The notes: generated from the letters alone by a model not told the origin. A DNA stretch of 64,000 nt from Lachnospiraceae bacterium (GCA_015057835.1 SVDL01000003.1:1-64000); one strand, 5' to 3'. Counted from the stretch's first letter, positions 51,836 to 62,214 are shown. Translations and numbers: made by a program.

Positions 51836-52900
51836 TCAGCCGCACAGCTCCGCGATCAGATCTGTGATCACGCGGACGCCGTCCGAGTGGGAGCCCGAGC
51901 GCATCGCGTCGATGTACTGCTGACGGTTGTCGTACAGATCTTTTACGGTGCTGACCAGAAGCTCGCTGTTCACCTGCTCCTCTTCGAGGACGACGGAATA
52001 CCCCTGTTTCTCAAAAGAACGGGCGTTGAGGATCTGGTCGCCGCGGCTTGCCGCAGCAGAGAGCGGGATGAGAAGATTCGGAATCGCGAGAGCGGCCAGT
52101 TCGCAGATGGCGTTGGCACCGGCTCTTGAGATCACCACGTCCGCGAGAGCGAAGAGATCCGCCATTTCTTTGCTGATGTATTCGTACTGGAGATAGCCCG
52201 GTGTCCCGGTCAGGGATTCGTCGAGTTTTCCCTTGCCGCAGAGGTGGACGATATCAAAGGTTTCGAGCAGCTGCGGAAGTGCCGCCCGCACAGCGTTGTT
52301 GACTGCCACGGCTCCGAGGGACCCGCCGACGATCATGAGCACCGGTTTTTCACCGTCAAGGCCGGTAAATTTCAGCGCTTCCTCACGGCTCCCGTGCAGA
52401 AGCTCCGCGCGGATCGGGGAACCGGAAAGAACGGCTTTTCCTTCCGGAAGCGTCTTCAGTGTTTCCGGGAAATTGCAGCAGATCTTCGTCGCGGCACTGA
52501 AGGACAGTTTGTTTGCAAGACCCGGCGTCATATCCGATTCGTGGATGATGACCGGGATGTGCAGGTGCCTTGCGGCACCGACGACCGGCACGGAGACAAA
52601 GCCGCCTTTGGAAAATACGATATCCGGCTGCAGTTTCTTAAGAAGAGCGACCGCTTCGTGATAGCCCTTCTGGACGCGGAACGGATCGGAAAAGTTCTGC
52701 CAGGAAAAATACCGGCGAAGTTTTCCGGAAGCAATTCCGTAATAAGGGATGCCTGTTTCTTCAATCAGTTCTTTTTCCATGCCGTTGTAAGAACCGATGT
52801 AGCTGATTTCAAACCCCATCTCTTTAAGACGCGGCATGAGAGCGATATTGGGAGTGACATGTCCGGCGGTACCGCCGCCGGTAAGTACGATTTTTTTCAT
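51836..52900 (-). CDS. murG: UDP-N-acetylglucosamine--N-acetylmuramyl-(pentapeptide) transferase
   Basis: MKKIVLTGGGTAGHVTPNIAL...FSKGGFVSVPVVGAARHLHIPVIIHESDMTPGLANKL; SRAGANAICELAALAIPNLLIPL. Confidence 0.95.
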   Translation of the reverse strand: MKKIVLTGGGTAGHVTPNIALMPRLKEMGFEISYIGSYNGMEKELIEETGIPYYGIASGKLRRYFSWQNFSDPFRVQKGYHEAVALLKKLQPDIVFSKGGFVSVPVVGAARHLHIPVIIHESDMTPGLANKLSFSAATKICCNFPETLKTLPEGKAVLSGSPIRAELLHGSREEALKFTGLDGEKPVLMIVGGSLGAVAVNNAVRAALPQLLETFDIVHLCGKGKLDESLTGTPGYLQYEYISKEMADLFALADVVISRAGANAICELAALAIPNLLIPLSAAASRGDQILNARSFEKQGYSVVLEEEQVNSELLVSTVKDLYDNRQQYIDAMRSGSHSDGVRVITDLIAELCG

Positions 52901-53022
52901 AGGTTATACCTCGTGTTTCAGAGTACATTCCTGCGCTATTCTATAACAATTCGCGGAATGTGTCAAAACCGGAGATCCCGGATGCCTGCCAAAGGCAGGA
53001 GCCTGCATAAAGGAGGACCATT

Positions 53023-54720
53023 ATGTTACTGCATTTTATCGGCGCGGATCATGAAGTGACCGGAAGCTGCCACATTATCGAGACAAACAATCACTGGATC
53101 ATGATCGACAGAGGTATGGAACAGGGAAAAGATCTTTATGAAAATGCCGATCTGCCCTGCAAGCCGTCCGATATCGACGCGATCCTGGTCACCCACGCCC
53201 ACATCGACCACTCCGGACTGCTGCCTCTCATGCATGCGCAGGGATTCCAGGGAAAGATCTACGCCACGAAGGCGACCTGCGATCTGTGCGATATCATGCT
53301 CCGCGACAGCGCGCACATTCAGGAATTTGAAGCGGAGTGGAGAAACCGGAAAGGCCAGCGGCAGGGGAAAGCGCCCTATGAGCCGATCTACACGATGCAG
53401 GATGCCATGGCTGTCATTGAACATTTCGTTCCCAGAGAATACGGGACGGTCACGGAGATCCTGGACGGGGTAAAAGTCCGCTACACGGATGTGGGACATC
53501 TTCTCGGATCCGCCTGCATCGAAGTGTGGGTGACCGAGGGGGACAAAGAAGTCAAGCTGGTCTTCTCGGGAGACCTCGGAAATTACGATCAGCCGATCTT
53601 ACGGGACCCGCAGACCGTGGAGAGCGCGGATTATCTGCTGATCGAATCCACTTACGGTGACCGGCTCCACGACCGGAGCGTGGACTATGTCGATGAGCTG
53701 ACGCCGATCATCCAGAAGACTCTTGACCGGGGCGGAAATGTGGTCATTCCTTCCTTTGCGGTGGGCAGGACCCAGGAAATGCTGTATTTCATCCGCCAGA
53801 TCAAAGAAGAGAAGAGGATCACCGGACATGACGGCTTTACCGTAGTCGTGGACAGTCCTCTGGCAAATGAAGCCACGACGATCTTCACGAAACACAGCAT
53901 GGACTGCTATGACGACGACGCGAAAGCTCTTGTCGAGAAGGGAATCAACCCGATCGGTTTCCCGGGGCTGAAGCTGTCCATCACCTCGGACGATTCCAAG
54001 GCGATCAATACGGATCTGGAACCGAAGGTCATTCTTTCCGCCAGCGGCATGTGCGAGGCGGGCCGCATCAAGCACCACCTGAAACACAATCTCTGGAGAC
54101 CGGAATCGACGATCCTGTTCGTCGGCTATCAGGCGCAGGGAACACTGGGAAGAGCGCTCATTGACGGAGCGGACGAAGTGAAACTGTTCGGCGAATCCGT
54201 GACGGCGGCTGCGGAGATCTGCGAGCTCCCCGGCATTTCCGGACATGCGGATCAGGACGGACTGCTTGCCTGGGCCGGCGCATTGAAGGAAAAACCGAAG
54301 AAGGTATTTGTGGTCCACGGCGAGGATTCGGTCTGTGATACCTTCGCCGCTCTTCTCGGCGAAAAACTCGGCTATGACGCGGTGGCGCCCTTCTCGGGAG
54401 CGGTATTTGACCTCATCGCGGGCGAATTTGTCGAAAATCCCGCCGGCATCCCGATCGTAAAAGAGAAAAAGGATACGATCGATGCGGTCACGCAGAAGAC
54501 TCATGCAGAGCAGACCGGAACAGCGGCGGCTGTCGGCGGCATAGAGGCGCCGAACCCGGCTATGATCCGGAATCCGGTATCGGTCTACGGAAGACTGATC
54601 ACGGAGACGAGACGGCTGTGGAAGCTGGTCAATACAATGAAGGACCGTCCGAAGAAGGAAGTCGGGAAAATGCTGGACGAGCTGATCGAGTTTATCGACA
54701 AATACGAATACAGGGATTAA
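53023..54720 (+). CDS. MBL-fold / beta-CASP RNA-processing exonuclease-like protein
   Basis: LVTHAHIDHSGLLPLMHAQGF; LIESTYGDRLH; ILSASGMCEAGRIKHHLKHNLW. Confidence 0.9.
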   Translation: MLLHFIGADHEVTGSCHIIETNNHWIMIDRGMEQGKDLYENADLPCKPSDIDAILVTHAHIDHSGLLPLMHAQGFQGKIYATKATCDLCDIMLRDSAHIQEFEAEWRNRKGQRQGKAPYEPIYTMQDAMAVIEHFVPREYGTVTEILDGVKVRYTDVGHLLGSACIEVWVTEGDKEVKLVFSGDLGNYDQPILRDPQTVESADYLLIESTYGDRLHDRSVDYVDELTPIIQKTLDRGGNVVIPSFAVGRTQEMLYFIRQIKEEKRITGHDGFTVVVDSPLANEATTIFTKHSMDCYDDDAKALVEKGINPIGFPGLKLSITSDDSKAINTDLEPKVILSASGMCEAGRIKHHLKHNLWRPESTILFVGYQAQGTLGRALIDGADEVKLFGESVTAAAEICELPGISGHADQDGLLAWAGALKEKPKKVFVVHGEDSVCDTFAALLGEKLGYDAVAPFSGAVFDLIAGEFVENPAGIPIVKEKKDTIDAVTQKTHAEQTGTAAAVGGIEAPNPAMIRNPVSVYGRLITETRRLWKLVNTMKDRPKKEVGKMLDELIEFIDKYEYRD

Positions 54721-54742
54721 AGGCATCAGTGGAGAAACGGAA

Positions 54743-56017
54743 ATGGGAATCTGTATCAAAAACGCTCATCTTTTATATGATGACAGAAAAACACGGAAAG
54801 ACGTTTATATAGAGGGAAATACCATCGCCGGCATCGGCCGCTCCCCGGAAGGATTCCGGGCGGACACGGTGATCGATGCGTCGCACAAAACGCTGATGCC
54901 GGGTCTTATCAATGCCCACACGCATGTTTATATGTCGCTGTTCCGCAATTTTGCGGATGACGTCCCGTTCCAGACCTGGCTGTTTGAGAGGATCCTGCCG
55001 ATTGAGGACTACCTCACGGCGGAGCAGTGCTACTGGGGGGATATGCTCAACTTTGCGGAGATGATCCGAACCGGCACGACGGCATTTCTCGACCAGCAGA
55101 TGTTTACATCAAGCTGCGTAAAGGCTGCAAAGGATGCGGGGATCCGCCCGGTTATTTCCAGAGGTCTGGTAGGAACCGTGCGCACGGAAGAGGGCGTCGT
55201 CCGTCGCTGGAGGGAAGCGCAGGAGAGCATGGAGTACGCAAAGGAGCTGGGCTCCAATGCGACATTTATGGTGGCTGCTCACGCGATCTATACCTGCAGT
55301 GAGGATGTTCTCCGGTTTGTTCTCGACGCCGCGAAGGAGAAAGGTCTTCCTATTACAGCCCACCTGTCAGAGACAAAGCAGGAGTATAACGACTGCCTGA
55401 AGGAGCACGGCTGTACGCCGGTGCAGTATTTTGACAGACTGGGACTGCTTGATCATGAGATCACGCTGGCGCACTGCGTCTGGCTTGCCGACGAAGATTA
55501 TAAACTTCTTGCAAGGCCAAATGTGCATGTTGTGACCAATCCGGCCAGCAACGCAAAGCTCGCCAACGGCTTCGCGCCTGTCGCGCGGATGCTGCGGGAA
55601 GGAATCGACGTCGCTCTCGGCACCGACGGCGCAGCAAGTGACAACACCCAGAACATGTTCACTGCTATGCACCTTCTGTCCCTTATGCAGAAGGGTGTCG
55701 AACAGGAATCCGTTGTGCTCAGCGCGAAAGAAACGCTGAAGATCGCCACGGAAAACGGCGCACGGGCAGCAGGCTTCGGGGACTGCCTCGGAAAGATCGG
55801 AGAGGGTAAAAAGGCTGATCTCATCCTGATCGATGAGAACGCCCCGAATATGCTGCCGAATTTTGACATTTCCTCGGCGCTGGTGTATTCTGCAACGGGA
55901 ATGGAAGTGACGGATTCGATCATTGACGGGAAGCTCGTCATGAAGGATAAGGAACTGCTGACGATCGATGAGGAGCGGCTCCGATTCGAGATCGCGAAGA
56001 TCACAGATAAATTCTGA
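54743..56017 (+). CDS. Amidohydrolase (S-adenosylhomocysteine/methylthioadenosine deaminase-like)
   Basis: LMPGLINAHTHVYMSLFRNFADDVPFQTWLFERILPIE; ITAHLSETKQE; LGTDGAASDNTQNMF; adjacent to ahcY. Confidence 0.88.
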   Translation: MGICIKNAHLLYDDRKTRKDVYIEGNTIAGIGRSPEGFRADTVIDASHKTLMPGLINAHTHVYMSLFRNFADDVPFQTWLFERILPIEDYLTAEQCYWGDMLNFAEMIRTGTTAFLDQQMFTSSCVKAAKDAGIRPVISRGLVGTVRTEEGVVRRWREAQESMEYAKELGSNATFMVAAHAIYTCSEDVLRFVLDAAKEKGLPITAHLSETKQEYNDCLKEHGCTPVQYFDRLGLLDHEITLAHCVWLADEDYKLLARPNVHVVTNPASNAKLANGFAPVARMLREGIDVALGTDGAASDNTQNMFTAMHLLSLMQKGVEQESVVLSAKETLKIATENGARAAGFGDCLGKIGEGKKADLILIDENAPNMLPNFDISSALVYSATGMEVTDSIIDGKLVMKDKELLTIDEERLRFEIAKITDKF

Positions 56018-56053
56018 GCCAATAGAAATAATTATTATGCAGGAGGATTTTAT

Positions 56054-57307
56054 ATGGATAACGAGATCCGCGACGCTTCGCTCGCGCCGTCCGGAAACCG
56101 GAAGATCGACTGGGTATACGATCACATGCCGGTGCTGAGAAGCATCGAAGAGGATTTTAAGAAGACGAGACCGTTCGAAGGCCTGAAGGTCGCGATGTCG
56201 ATCCATCTGGAAGCTAAGACGGCATATCTCGCGACCGTATTTCAGAGCGGCGGCGCGGACGTCTACGCGACCGGAAGCAATCCGCTCTCCACGCAGGATG
56301 ACGTGGCGGCGGGACTGGCATCCCGCGGCGTACATGTCTATGCGTGGCACGCTTCGACACCGGAAGAATACAGCCATCACCTGAGCCGTGTTCTGGAAGT
56401 GGGGCCCAACATCATCATCGACGACGGCGGCGACCTCGTCAATATGATGCATAAGGATTACACAGACCTCATTCCGGGCGTCATCGGCGGCTGCGAGGAG
56501 ACGACGACCGGCATCATCCGCCTGATCGCGATGAACCGCGAAAAAGAGCTGAAATTCCCGATGATGCTCGTCAATAATGCGCAGTGCAAATTCCTGTTCG
56601 ACAACCGTTACGGCACGGGTCAGTCCGTCTGGAACGCCATCAACAAGACGACGAATCTCATCGTTGCGGGTAAAAACGTAATCGTTTCCGGCTACGGCTG
56701 GTGCGGCAAAGGCGTGGCGATGCGCGCGAAAGCGCTCGGGGCGCATGTATTTGTCACAGAGATCGATCCGATCAAGGCCTGTGAGGCGGTCATGGACGGG
56801 TACGGCGTGCTGAAAATGGAAGAGGCGGCACCGATCGGTGATATTTTCGTAACTGTAACAGGGTGCAGAGACGTCATCACGATGGAGCACATCCTGAAAA
56901 TGAAAGACGGCGCGATCCTGTGCAATGCCGGCCACTTCAATGTGGAAGTCAACATGGAAGAGCTGGAAAATGCCGCTGTCCGGACCGAGGTGAGAAGAGA
57001 CAATATCATCGGGTATTACCTTGAAAACGGAAAATCGGTGAATGTCATCGGAGAGGGACGTCTTGTCAATCTCGCGGCAGGGGACGGCCATCCCGCGGAG
57101 ATCATGGACATGAGCTTCGCGATCCAGTCGCTCTGTGCGGCATATCTTGCCGAACACCGCGAGAAGAGAGAACCCGGGGATATGACGATCGCCGTGCCGG
57201 CGGAGATCGACAAAGTCGTCGCGACGAGAAAACTTAAAGCGATGGGCTATGAGATCGATACACTGACTGAGGTCCAGAAAGAATATCTCGGAAGCTGGGA
57301 AGTCTGA
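56054..57307 (+). CDS. ahcY: Adenosylhomocysteinase
   Basis: VAMSIHLEAKTAYLATVFQSGGADVYATGSNPLSTQDDVAAGL; GYGWCGKGVAMRAKALGAHVFVTEIDPIKA. Confidence 0.93.
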   Translation: MDNEIRDASLAPSGNRKIDWVYDHMPVLRSIEEDFKKTRPFEGLKVAMSIHLEAKTAYLATVFQSGGADVYATGSNPLSTQDDVAAGLASRGVHVYAWHASTPEEYSHHLSRVLEVGPNIIIDDGGDLVNMMHKDYTDLIPGVIGGCEETTTGIIRLIAMNREKELKFPMMLVNNAQCKFLFDNRYGTGQSVWNAINKTTNLIVAGKNVIVSGYGWCGKGVAMRAKALGAHVFVTEIDPIKACEAVMDGYGVLKMEEAAPIGDIFVTVTGCRDVITMEHILKMKDGAILCNAGHFNVEVNMEELENAAVRTEVRRDNIIGYYLENGKSVNVIGEGRLVNLAAGDGHPAEIMDMSFAIQSLCAAYLAEHREKREPGDMTIAVPAEIDKVVATRKLKAMGYEIDTLTEVQKEYLGSWEV

Positions 57308-57418
57308 AGCGGGCTTCGGGGACAGCAGCACGGCTGTCCGCAAAACAGTACTGCAATAATATTGCATCATAGATGGAACACGATGTTTGGGAGATCATTT
57401 TAGAAGAGGAAAAGGAAA

Positions 57419-58999
57419 ATGATAGCGTGGAAAAATCTGAGTGAGCTGGCGTCCTTTGAAAAAGTGAAAGAATGTAAGAAAGTATGCCTGAAAGAAGTAA
57501 TGTCCGGGGAAAACGGCGCGGAGCGCGTAAAGAACTACTGCGTGCCGATGGCGGGCGGCCTGGCATACAACTTTGCCGCAAAAGCGGTCGACGATGACAT
57601 TCTGGCAGCGCTTGCAGCGCTTGCGAAAGAGGCGCAGCTGAACGAGAAATATGAAGCTTTATATAACGGTGAAATGATCAATACGGGCGAAAAACGTCTC
57701 GTCCTTCATCAGCTCACGAGAGGACAGCAGGGAAATGCCGTCGTCGCTGACGGCGTTGACAAACGCGCCTTTTATGTGGAGCAGCAGGAGAAGATCGCCG
57801 CATTTGCCGAAAAAGTGCACAGCGGTGAGATCGCCAATGAAAAAGGCGAGAAATTCACACAGGCCGTACAGATCGGCATCGGCGGCAGCGACCTCGGCCC
57901 GAGAGCGATGTATATTGCTCTTGAAAACTGGGCGAAAAAGACCGGCCATTTCAAGATGGAAGCCAAATTCATCAGCAACGTGGACCCGGATGACGCCGCG
58001 GGTGTCCTGAACGGTGTTGACGCGGCGCACGCAGTCTTCATTCTGGTGTCCAAATCCGGAACGACGCTGGAGACGCTGACAAATGAATCCTTCGTAAAAG
58101 ACGCTCTGACAAAGGCAGGACTGGATCCTTCGAAGCACATGATCGCCGTCACGAGCGAGACTTCCCCGCTTGCGAAGAGCGCGGACTATCTCGCGGCGTT
58201 CTTCATGGATGATTATATCGGCGGACGCTATTCCTCCACATCGGCGGTCGGCGGAGCGGTGCTCTCGCTTGCCTTCGGGTCTGACGTATTCGCGGAGTTC
58301 CTGGATGGTGCGGCGGAAGCGGACGCGACGGCAAAAGAAACCGATATCTGCAAAAACCCGTCCATGCTCGATGCCCTGATCGGCGTGTATGAGAGAAATG
58401 TTCTCGGCTATCCGGCGACGGCAGTGCTGCCTTATTCGCAGGCACTTTCCCGCTTCCCGGCCCATCTCCAGCAGCTGGATATGGAATCGAACGGCAAATC
58501 CGTGAACCGTTACGGGGAGCCGGTGGATTATCCGACTGGCCCGGTCATTTTCGGTGAGCCCGGCACCAACGGACAGCACTCTTTCTATCAGCTTCTGCAT
58601 CAGGGAACCAACATTGTCCCGCTGCAGTTTGTCGGATTCAGAAAGAGCCAGCTCGGCACGGATGTCGTCATCCAGGGCAGCACGAGCCAGCAGAAGCTCG
58701 GCGCCAATGTCGCTGCGCAGATCGTCGCGTTTGCCTGCGGTAAAGACGACGAAGACCGCAATAAATACTTTGACGGCGGCCGTCCCTCCAGCATCATCAT
58801 CGGTGAACAGCTCACACCGAAGTCTCTCGGCGCGCTGCTTGCTCACTTCGAAAACAAGGTCATGTTCCAGGGCTTCCTGTGGAACCTGAACAGCTTCGAT
58901 CAGGAAGGCGTTCAGCTCGGCAAAGTCCTTGCAAAACGTGTCCTTGCCCATGAGACGGACGGAGCGCTGGCGGTATACAGCGAACTGCTCGGAATCTGA
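57419..58999 (+). CDS. pgi: Glucose-6-phosphate isomerase
   Basis: IGIGGSDLGPRAMYIAL; VSKSGTTLETLTNE; GGRYSSTSAVGG; EPGTNGQHSFYQLLHQGT. Confidence 0.93.
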   Translation: MIAWKNLSELASFEKVKECKKVCLKEVMSGENGAERVKNYCVPMAGGLAYNFAAKAVDDDILAALAALAKEAQLNEKYEALYNGEMINTGEKRLVLHQLTRGQQGNAVVADGVDKRAFYVEQQEKIAAFAEKVHSGEIANEKGEKFTQAVQIGIGGSDLGPRAMYIALENWAKKTGHFKMEAKFISNVDPDDAAGVLNGVDAAHAVFILVSKSGTTLETLTNESFVKDALTKAGLDPSKHMIAVTSETSPLAKSADYLAAFFMDDYIGGRYSSTSAVGGAVLSLAFGSDVFAEFLDGAAEADATAKETDICKNPSMLDALIGVYERNVLGYPATAVLPYSQALSRFPAHLQQLDMESNGKSVNRYGEPVDYPTGPVIFGEPGTNGQHSFYQLLHQGTNIVPLQFVGFRKSQLGTDVVIQGSTSQQKLGANVAAQIVAFACGKDDEDRNKYFDGGRPSSIIIGEQLTPKSLGALLAHFENKVMFQGFLWNLNSFDQEGVQLGKVLAKRVLAHETDGALAVYSELLGI

Positions 59000-59028
59000 T
59001 AAAATAACAAGTACTTTTGAACCTGCGA

Positions 59029-59052
59029 GGCGCTGCTTCGGCAGCGCCTTTT
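59029..59052 (+). terminator. Rho-independent terminator after pgi
   Basis: GGCGCTGC-TTCG-GCAGCGCC-TTTT. Confidence 0.9.
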
Positions 59053-59117
59053 CTGACTCGAAGCGTGTGCGGAGCTGACCGGTCAAGACAGCAGCCAAAA
59101 GAGGATGAAGGAGCTCT

Positions 59118-61190
59118 ATGCTTGGAATAGGAATCGATACGGGCGGAACCTGTACGGACGCTGTCATTTATGATTTTGACACGAAAGAGATCCTTGCCGC
59201 CGGCAAAGCACTGACTACTAAGCAGAATCTTGAGATCGGCATTGCCAATGCGCTGGATACACTGCCGGAAGAGCTGATTCAGAGAGCGGAAATGATCTCG
59301 CTTTCCACCACGCTCGCGACAAACGCGTGCCTTGAAAATAAGGGAGCGCGCGCAAAACTGCTTATGATCGGGTTCGATGAGGGCCTGATGGACCATCTGA
59401 AGGATATTTACGCGTCCTACGGACTCAAGGACAGGACGCGGTTTATCATTCTGGACGCAAAAGTGGAGCGTCTGTATTCCAATCCTTTTGATCCGGACTG
59501 GGAAGACCTGAGGAGAAGAGCACCCGAGTATTTTGCGGACTGCGACTCCATCGGCATTGTTCAGAAGCACCCGAGAGCCAACGGCGGCCGTTTCGAGCTG
59601 ACCGCCCAGAAGATCCTCGGGGAGGAGCTCGACCTTCCGATCACGATCTCATTTGACATATCCAATGAGGTGGACATACTCAAGACCTGCGCGGGAACCA
59701 TGCTGAATGCCCGTCTGATCCCGATCATTACTGACTTCATGAAGGCGGTGCGGCACGTCATGGAGCAGAGAAATCTGCAGATCCCGATGACGATCGTGCG
59801 TTCGAACGGCACAATGATGCCCGAGGAGACCGCGAAAATGTTCCCGGTGGAGACGATCCTCTGCGGACCGGCGGCCTCCGTGGTCGGCGGATGCGAACTT
59901 GCAGGGGAAGAGGACGGCATTATCGTCGATATGGGCGGTACGACGACGGATATCGCGATCGTCCGGGATAAGTTCCCGGTCGCTGCGAAGGACGGCATCA
60001 GGATCGGCCAGTGGAAAACGATGGTGAAAGGGCTCTATGTGGACACCGTCGGTCTCGGAGGCGACAGCGCAGTCCGCTTTAAGGACGATCAGCTGTACCT
60101 TGACACCGTGCGGGTGATCCCGCTCTCTGTCCTCGCTTCCCAGTATGACTACGTGGTACCGGAACTGGAGGATCTGGCTTCGCAGCGGAGAGCTTCTGCC
60201 TGCTGGATCCATGAGTATTATGTTCTGCTCCGGGATATCTCCGGAAAAGCCGGTTATACGGAATATGAGCAGCGGATCTGCCGGGAACTGAAAGAGAAGC
60301 CGCTGATCACGATGGAGCTTGCAGACCGGCTGCATCTTTATCCCAAGCTCATGAAGACCGACCGGCTGGAAGAGGACGGCGTCATTATCAAGAGCGGCTT
60401 AACGCCCACCGACATGATGATCCTCAAAGGGGATTTCACACTTTATGACGGGGCGGCGGCGAGAGCCGCACTGAACTGTCTCATTCCGAATATCCGGACC
60501 CCTGTCGAACAGGTACCGGATCTTGTCTATGACATGGTCTGCCGGAGAATGTACCGCAGCATCGGCCGTGTGATCCTGCAGCAGCAGTTCCCGAAAGAGA
60601 AAGCGTGGCAGTCGGAAGAACATCTGAAGCCCATGCTGGACTGCTTCTATGAGCAGGCAAAAGCCAGAGAGAAGGAAAAGGCGGAGAATCCGGAAGGCGC
60701 GGAGAAGAACGCCGCGGAAAGACCGGGAGGCACAAAGAAAAAGGATGCTGTCATGGCGCTGTGGACGGAATATCCGCTGATCGGCGTCGGTGCCCCCATT
60801 CACGTTTTCCTGCCGCGGGTCGCAAAACTTCTCGGCACCCGCGCGGTGATCCCGCCGCATGCGGGCGTCGCCAATGCCGTCGGTGCCGCAGCCAGCCGTG
60901 TGATCGCCGAGTGTGAACTGATCGTCAAGGCAGAATATATGGGAGCTGACTTTACGGGATTTATCGTCTATGAGAACGGAAAGCAGCACCGGTTCGAGAA
61001 TGACCAGCAGGAAGAAGCTGTCGCCTTCGGAAAAGAAGTGATCACACGCATGATCCGCAGGAGAGCGAAGCTTCTCGGAATAGAGGGGGAGCCGAATATC
61101 AGCATCACGGAAGAGGAAAACCGCTTCGGACACACTTCGGAGGGGATCCTGTTCGAGATCAAGCTGACGGCGCAGGCAACGCCGGCGTGA
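59118..61190 (+). CDS. Hydantoinase/oxoprolinase family protein (HyuA-like)
   Basis: MLGIGIDTGGTCTDAVIYDF; STTLATNACLE; GPAASVVGGCELAGEEDGIIVDMGGTTTDIAIV. Confidence 0.9.
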   Translation: MLGIGIDTGGTCTDAVIYDFDTKEILAAGKALTTKQNLEIGIANALDTLPEELIQRAEMISLSTTLATNACLENKGARAKLLMIGFDEGLMDHLKDIYASYGLKDRTRFIILDAKVERLYSNPFDPDWEDLRRRAPEYFADCDSIGIVQKHPRANGGRFELTAQKILGEELDLPITISFDISNEVDILKTCAGTMLNARLIPIITDFMKAVRHVMEQRNLQIPMTIVRSNGTMMPEETAKMFPVETILCGPAASVVGGCELAGEEDGIIVDMGGTTTDIAIVRDKFPVAAKDGIRIGQWKTMVKGLYVDTVGLGGDSAVRFKDDQLYLDTVRVIPLSVLASQYDYVVPELEDLASQRRASACWIHEYYVLLRDISGKAGYTEYEQRICRELKEKPLITMELADRLHLYPKLMKTDRLEEDGVIIKSGLTPTDMMILKGDFTLYDGAAARAALNCLIPNIRTPVEQVPDLVYDMVCRRMYRSIGRVILQQQFPKEKAWQSEEHLKPMLDCFYEQAKAREKEKAENPEGAEKNAAERPGGTKKKDAVMALWTEYPLIGVGAPIHVFLPRVAKLLGTRAVIPPHAGVANAVGAAASRVIAECELIVKAEYMGADFTGFIVYENGKQHRFENDQQEEAVAFGKEVITRMIRRRAKLLGIEGEPNISITEEENRFGHTSEGILFEIKLTAQATPA

Positions 61191-61273
61191 CCGGCAGCCG
61201 GATTCTGCCGGTTTCACGGGCATAACAGCCATCATAACGCCGATTGTATTGCAGAGAAGAGAGTGCAGCAAAA

Positions 61274-61834
61274 ATGAAAATCAGAGCATTTACAGAAAAA
61301 GATATTCCGGCGATGAATGAAATCTGGAATGAAGTCGTAGAGGACGGCATCGCCTTCCCGCAGGAGGAACTGCTTGACGGAGAGACCGGTGCAGCATTCT
61401 TCGGAGCGCAGACTTACTGCGGCGTCGCGGAAACGGAAGCGTGCGACGTTATGGAAGCCTGTCCGAAACCCGGTACAGAAGCAGGCCCGGAGGCTGGCAC
61501 AGGAGCAGGTCTGAAAGCCGGTACAGTCGTCGGCTTGTACATTCTGCATCCCAACAATATCGGCCGCTGCGGGCATATTGCCAACGCAAGCTACGCCGTC
61601 CGCTCTTCCTGCCGGGGACTTCACGTCGGGGAAATGCTCGTCAAAGACTGCCTGAAAATGGCAAAAGAATACGGATTCCGTGCCATGCAGTTCAATGCGG
61701 TCGTGGAATCCAATATTCACGCGCGCCATCTCTATGAGAGGCTTGGATTTGTACAGCTCGGCACCATTCCGGGCGGGTTCCGGATGAAGGACGGACATTA
61801 TGAGAATATCTGCCCTTACTATCATGAACTCTGA
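61274..61834 (+). CDS. GNAT-family N-acetyltransferase with internal low-complexity insert
   Basis: MKIRAFTEKDIPAMNEIWNEVVEDGIAFPQEE...SYAVRSSCRGLHVGEMLVKDCLKMAKEYGFRAMQFNAVVESNIHARHLYERLGFVQLGTIPGGF. Confidence 0.88.
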   Translation: MKIRAFTEKDIPAMNEIWNEVVEDGIAFPQEELLDGETGAAFFGAQTYCGVAETEACDVMEACPKPGTEAGPEAGTGAGLKAGTVVGLYILHPNNIGRCGHIANASYAVRSSCRGLHVGEMLVKDCLKMAKEYGFRAMQFNAVVESNIHARHLYERLGFVQLGTIPGGFRMKDGHYENICPYYHEL

Positions 61835-61865
61835 GACGGGTTTCAAAGGCGTCATGAAAAACACA

Positions 61866-61905
61866 GCAGCCGCTTATCATCCTTTTTTCAGGCAGGTAAG
61901 CGGCT
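61866..61905. terminator. 10-bp perfect stem hairpin downstream of the GNAT gene
   Basis: CAGCCGCTTA...TAAGCGGCTG. Confidence 0.5.
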
Positions 61906-62007
61906 GTTGATATTTTCCAAATGACTCTGTTTAGCTGAGGCTGTTCCTTCCGAATGGGACAGCCCTTCTTTTGTTTAAAACAATCCTGTGCCTCCTTTAA
62001 TTTTTTG

Positions 62008-62023
62008 TACCTATAGGGGTATA
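62008..62023. promoter_or_regulatory. CsoR-type operator-like palindrome
   Basis: TACCTATAGGGGTATA (reverse complement TATACCCCTATAGGTA), about 200 bp from a csoR-like gene. Confidence 0.55.
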
Positions 62024-62140
62024 GGATGTCAAGGGAACAACTGTGAAATATCAGTGAACTATGAAAGAGCGATGCGCTATGAAATAGAAACAAGAATAGA
62101 AATGTAACAGAAGCGGGAATAGATATGGAACAAAAACGGA

Positions 62141-62175
62141 ATAAAAAACTCCGGGACTAAACAAAGCCCCGGAGA
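62141..62175 (-). terminator. Terminator of the csoR-like gene
   Basis: CTCCGGG...CCCGGAG followed by a T-run on the minus strand. Confidence 0.75.
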
Positions 62176-62214
62176 AAGAATCTTTATGAAAATGTTTCAG
62201 GAAAACGGAATCCG

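Noticed and set aside
55367-57370. 667-aa antisense ORF opposite the amidohydrolase and ahcY
   Set aside because: Both sense genes are well-conserved enzymes; the antisense product shows no recognisable domain.
57659-59167. 502-aa antisense ORF opposite pgi
   Set aside because: Shadow frame of glucose-6-phosphate isomerase.
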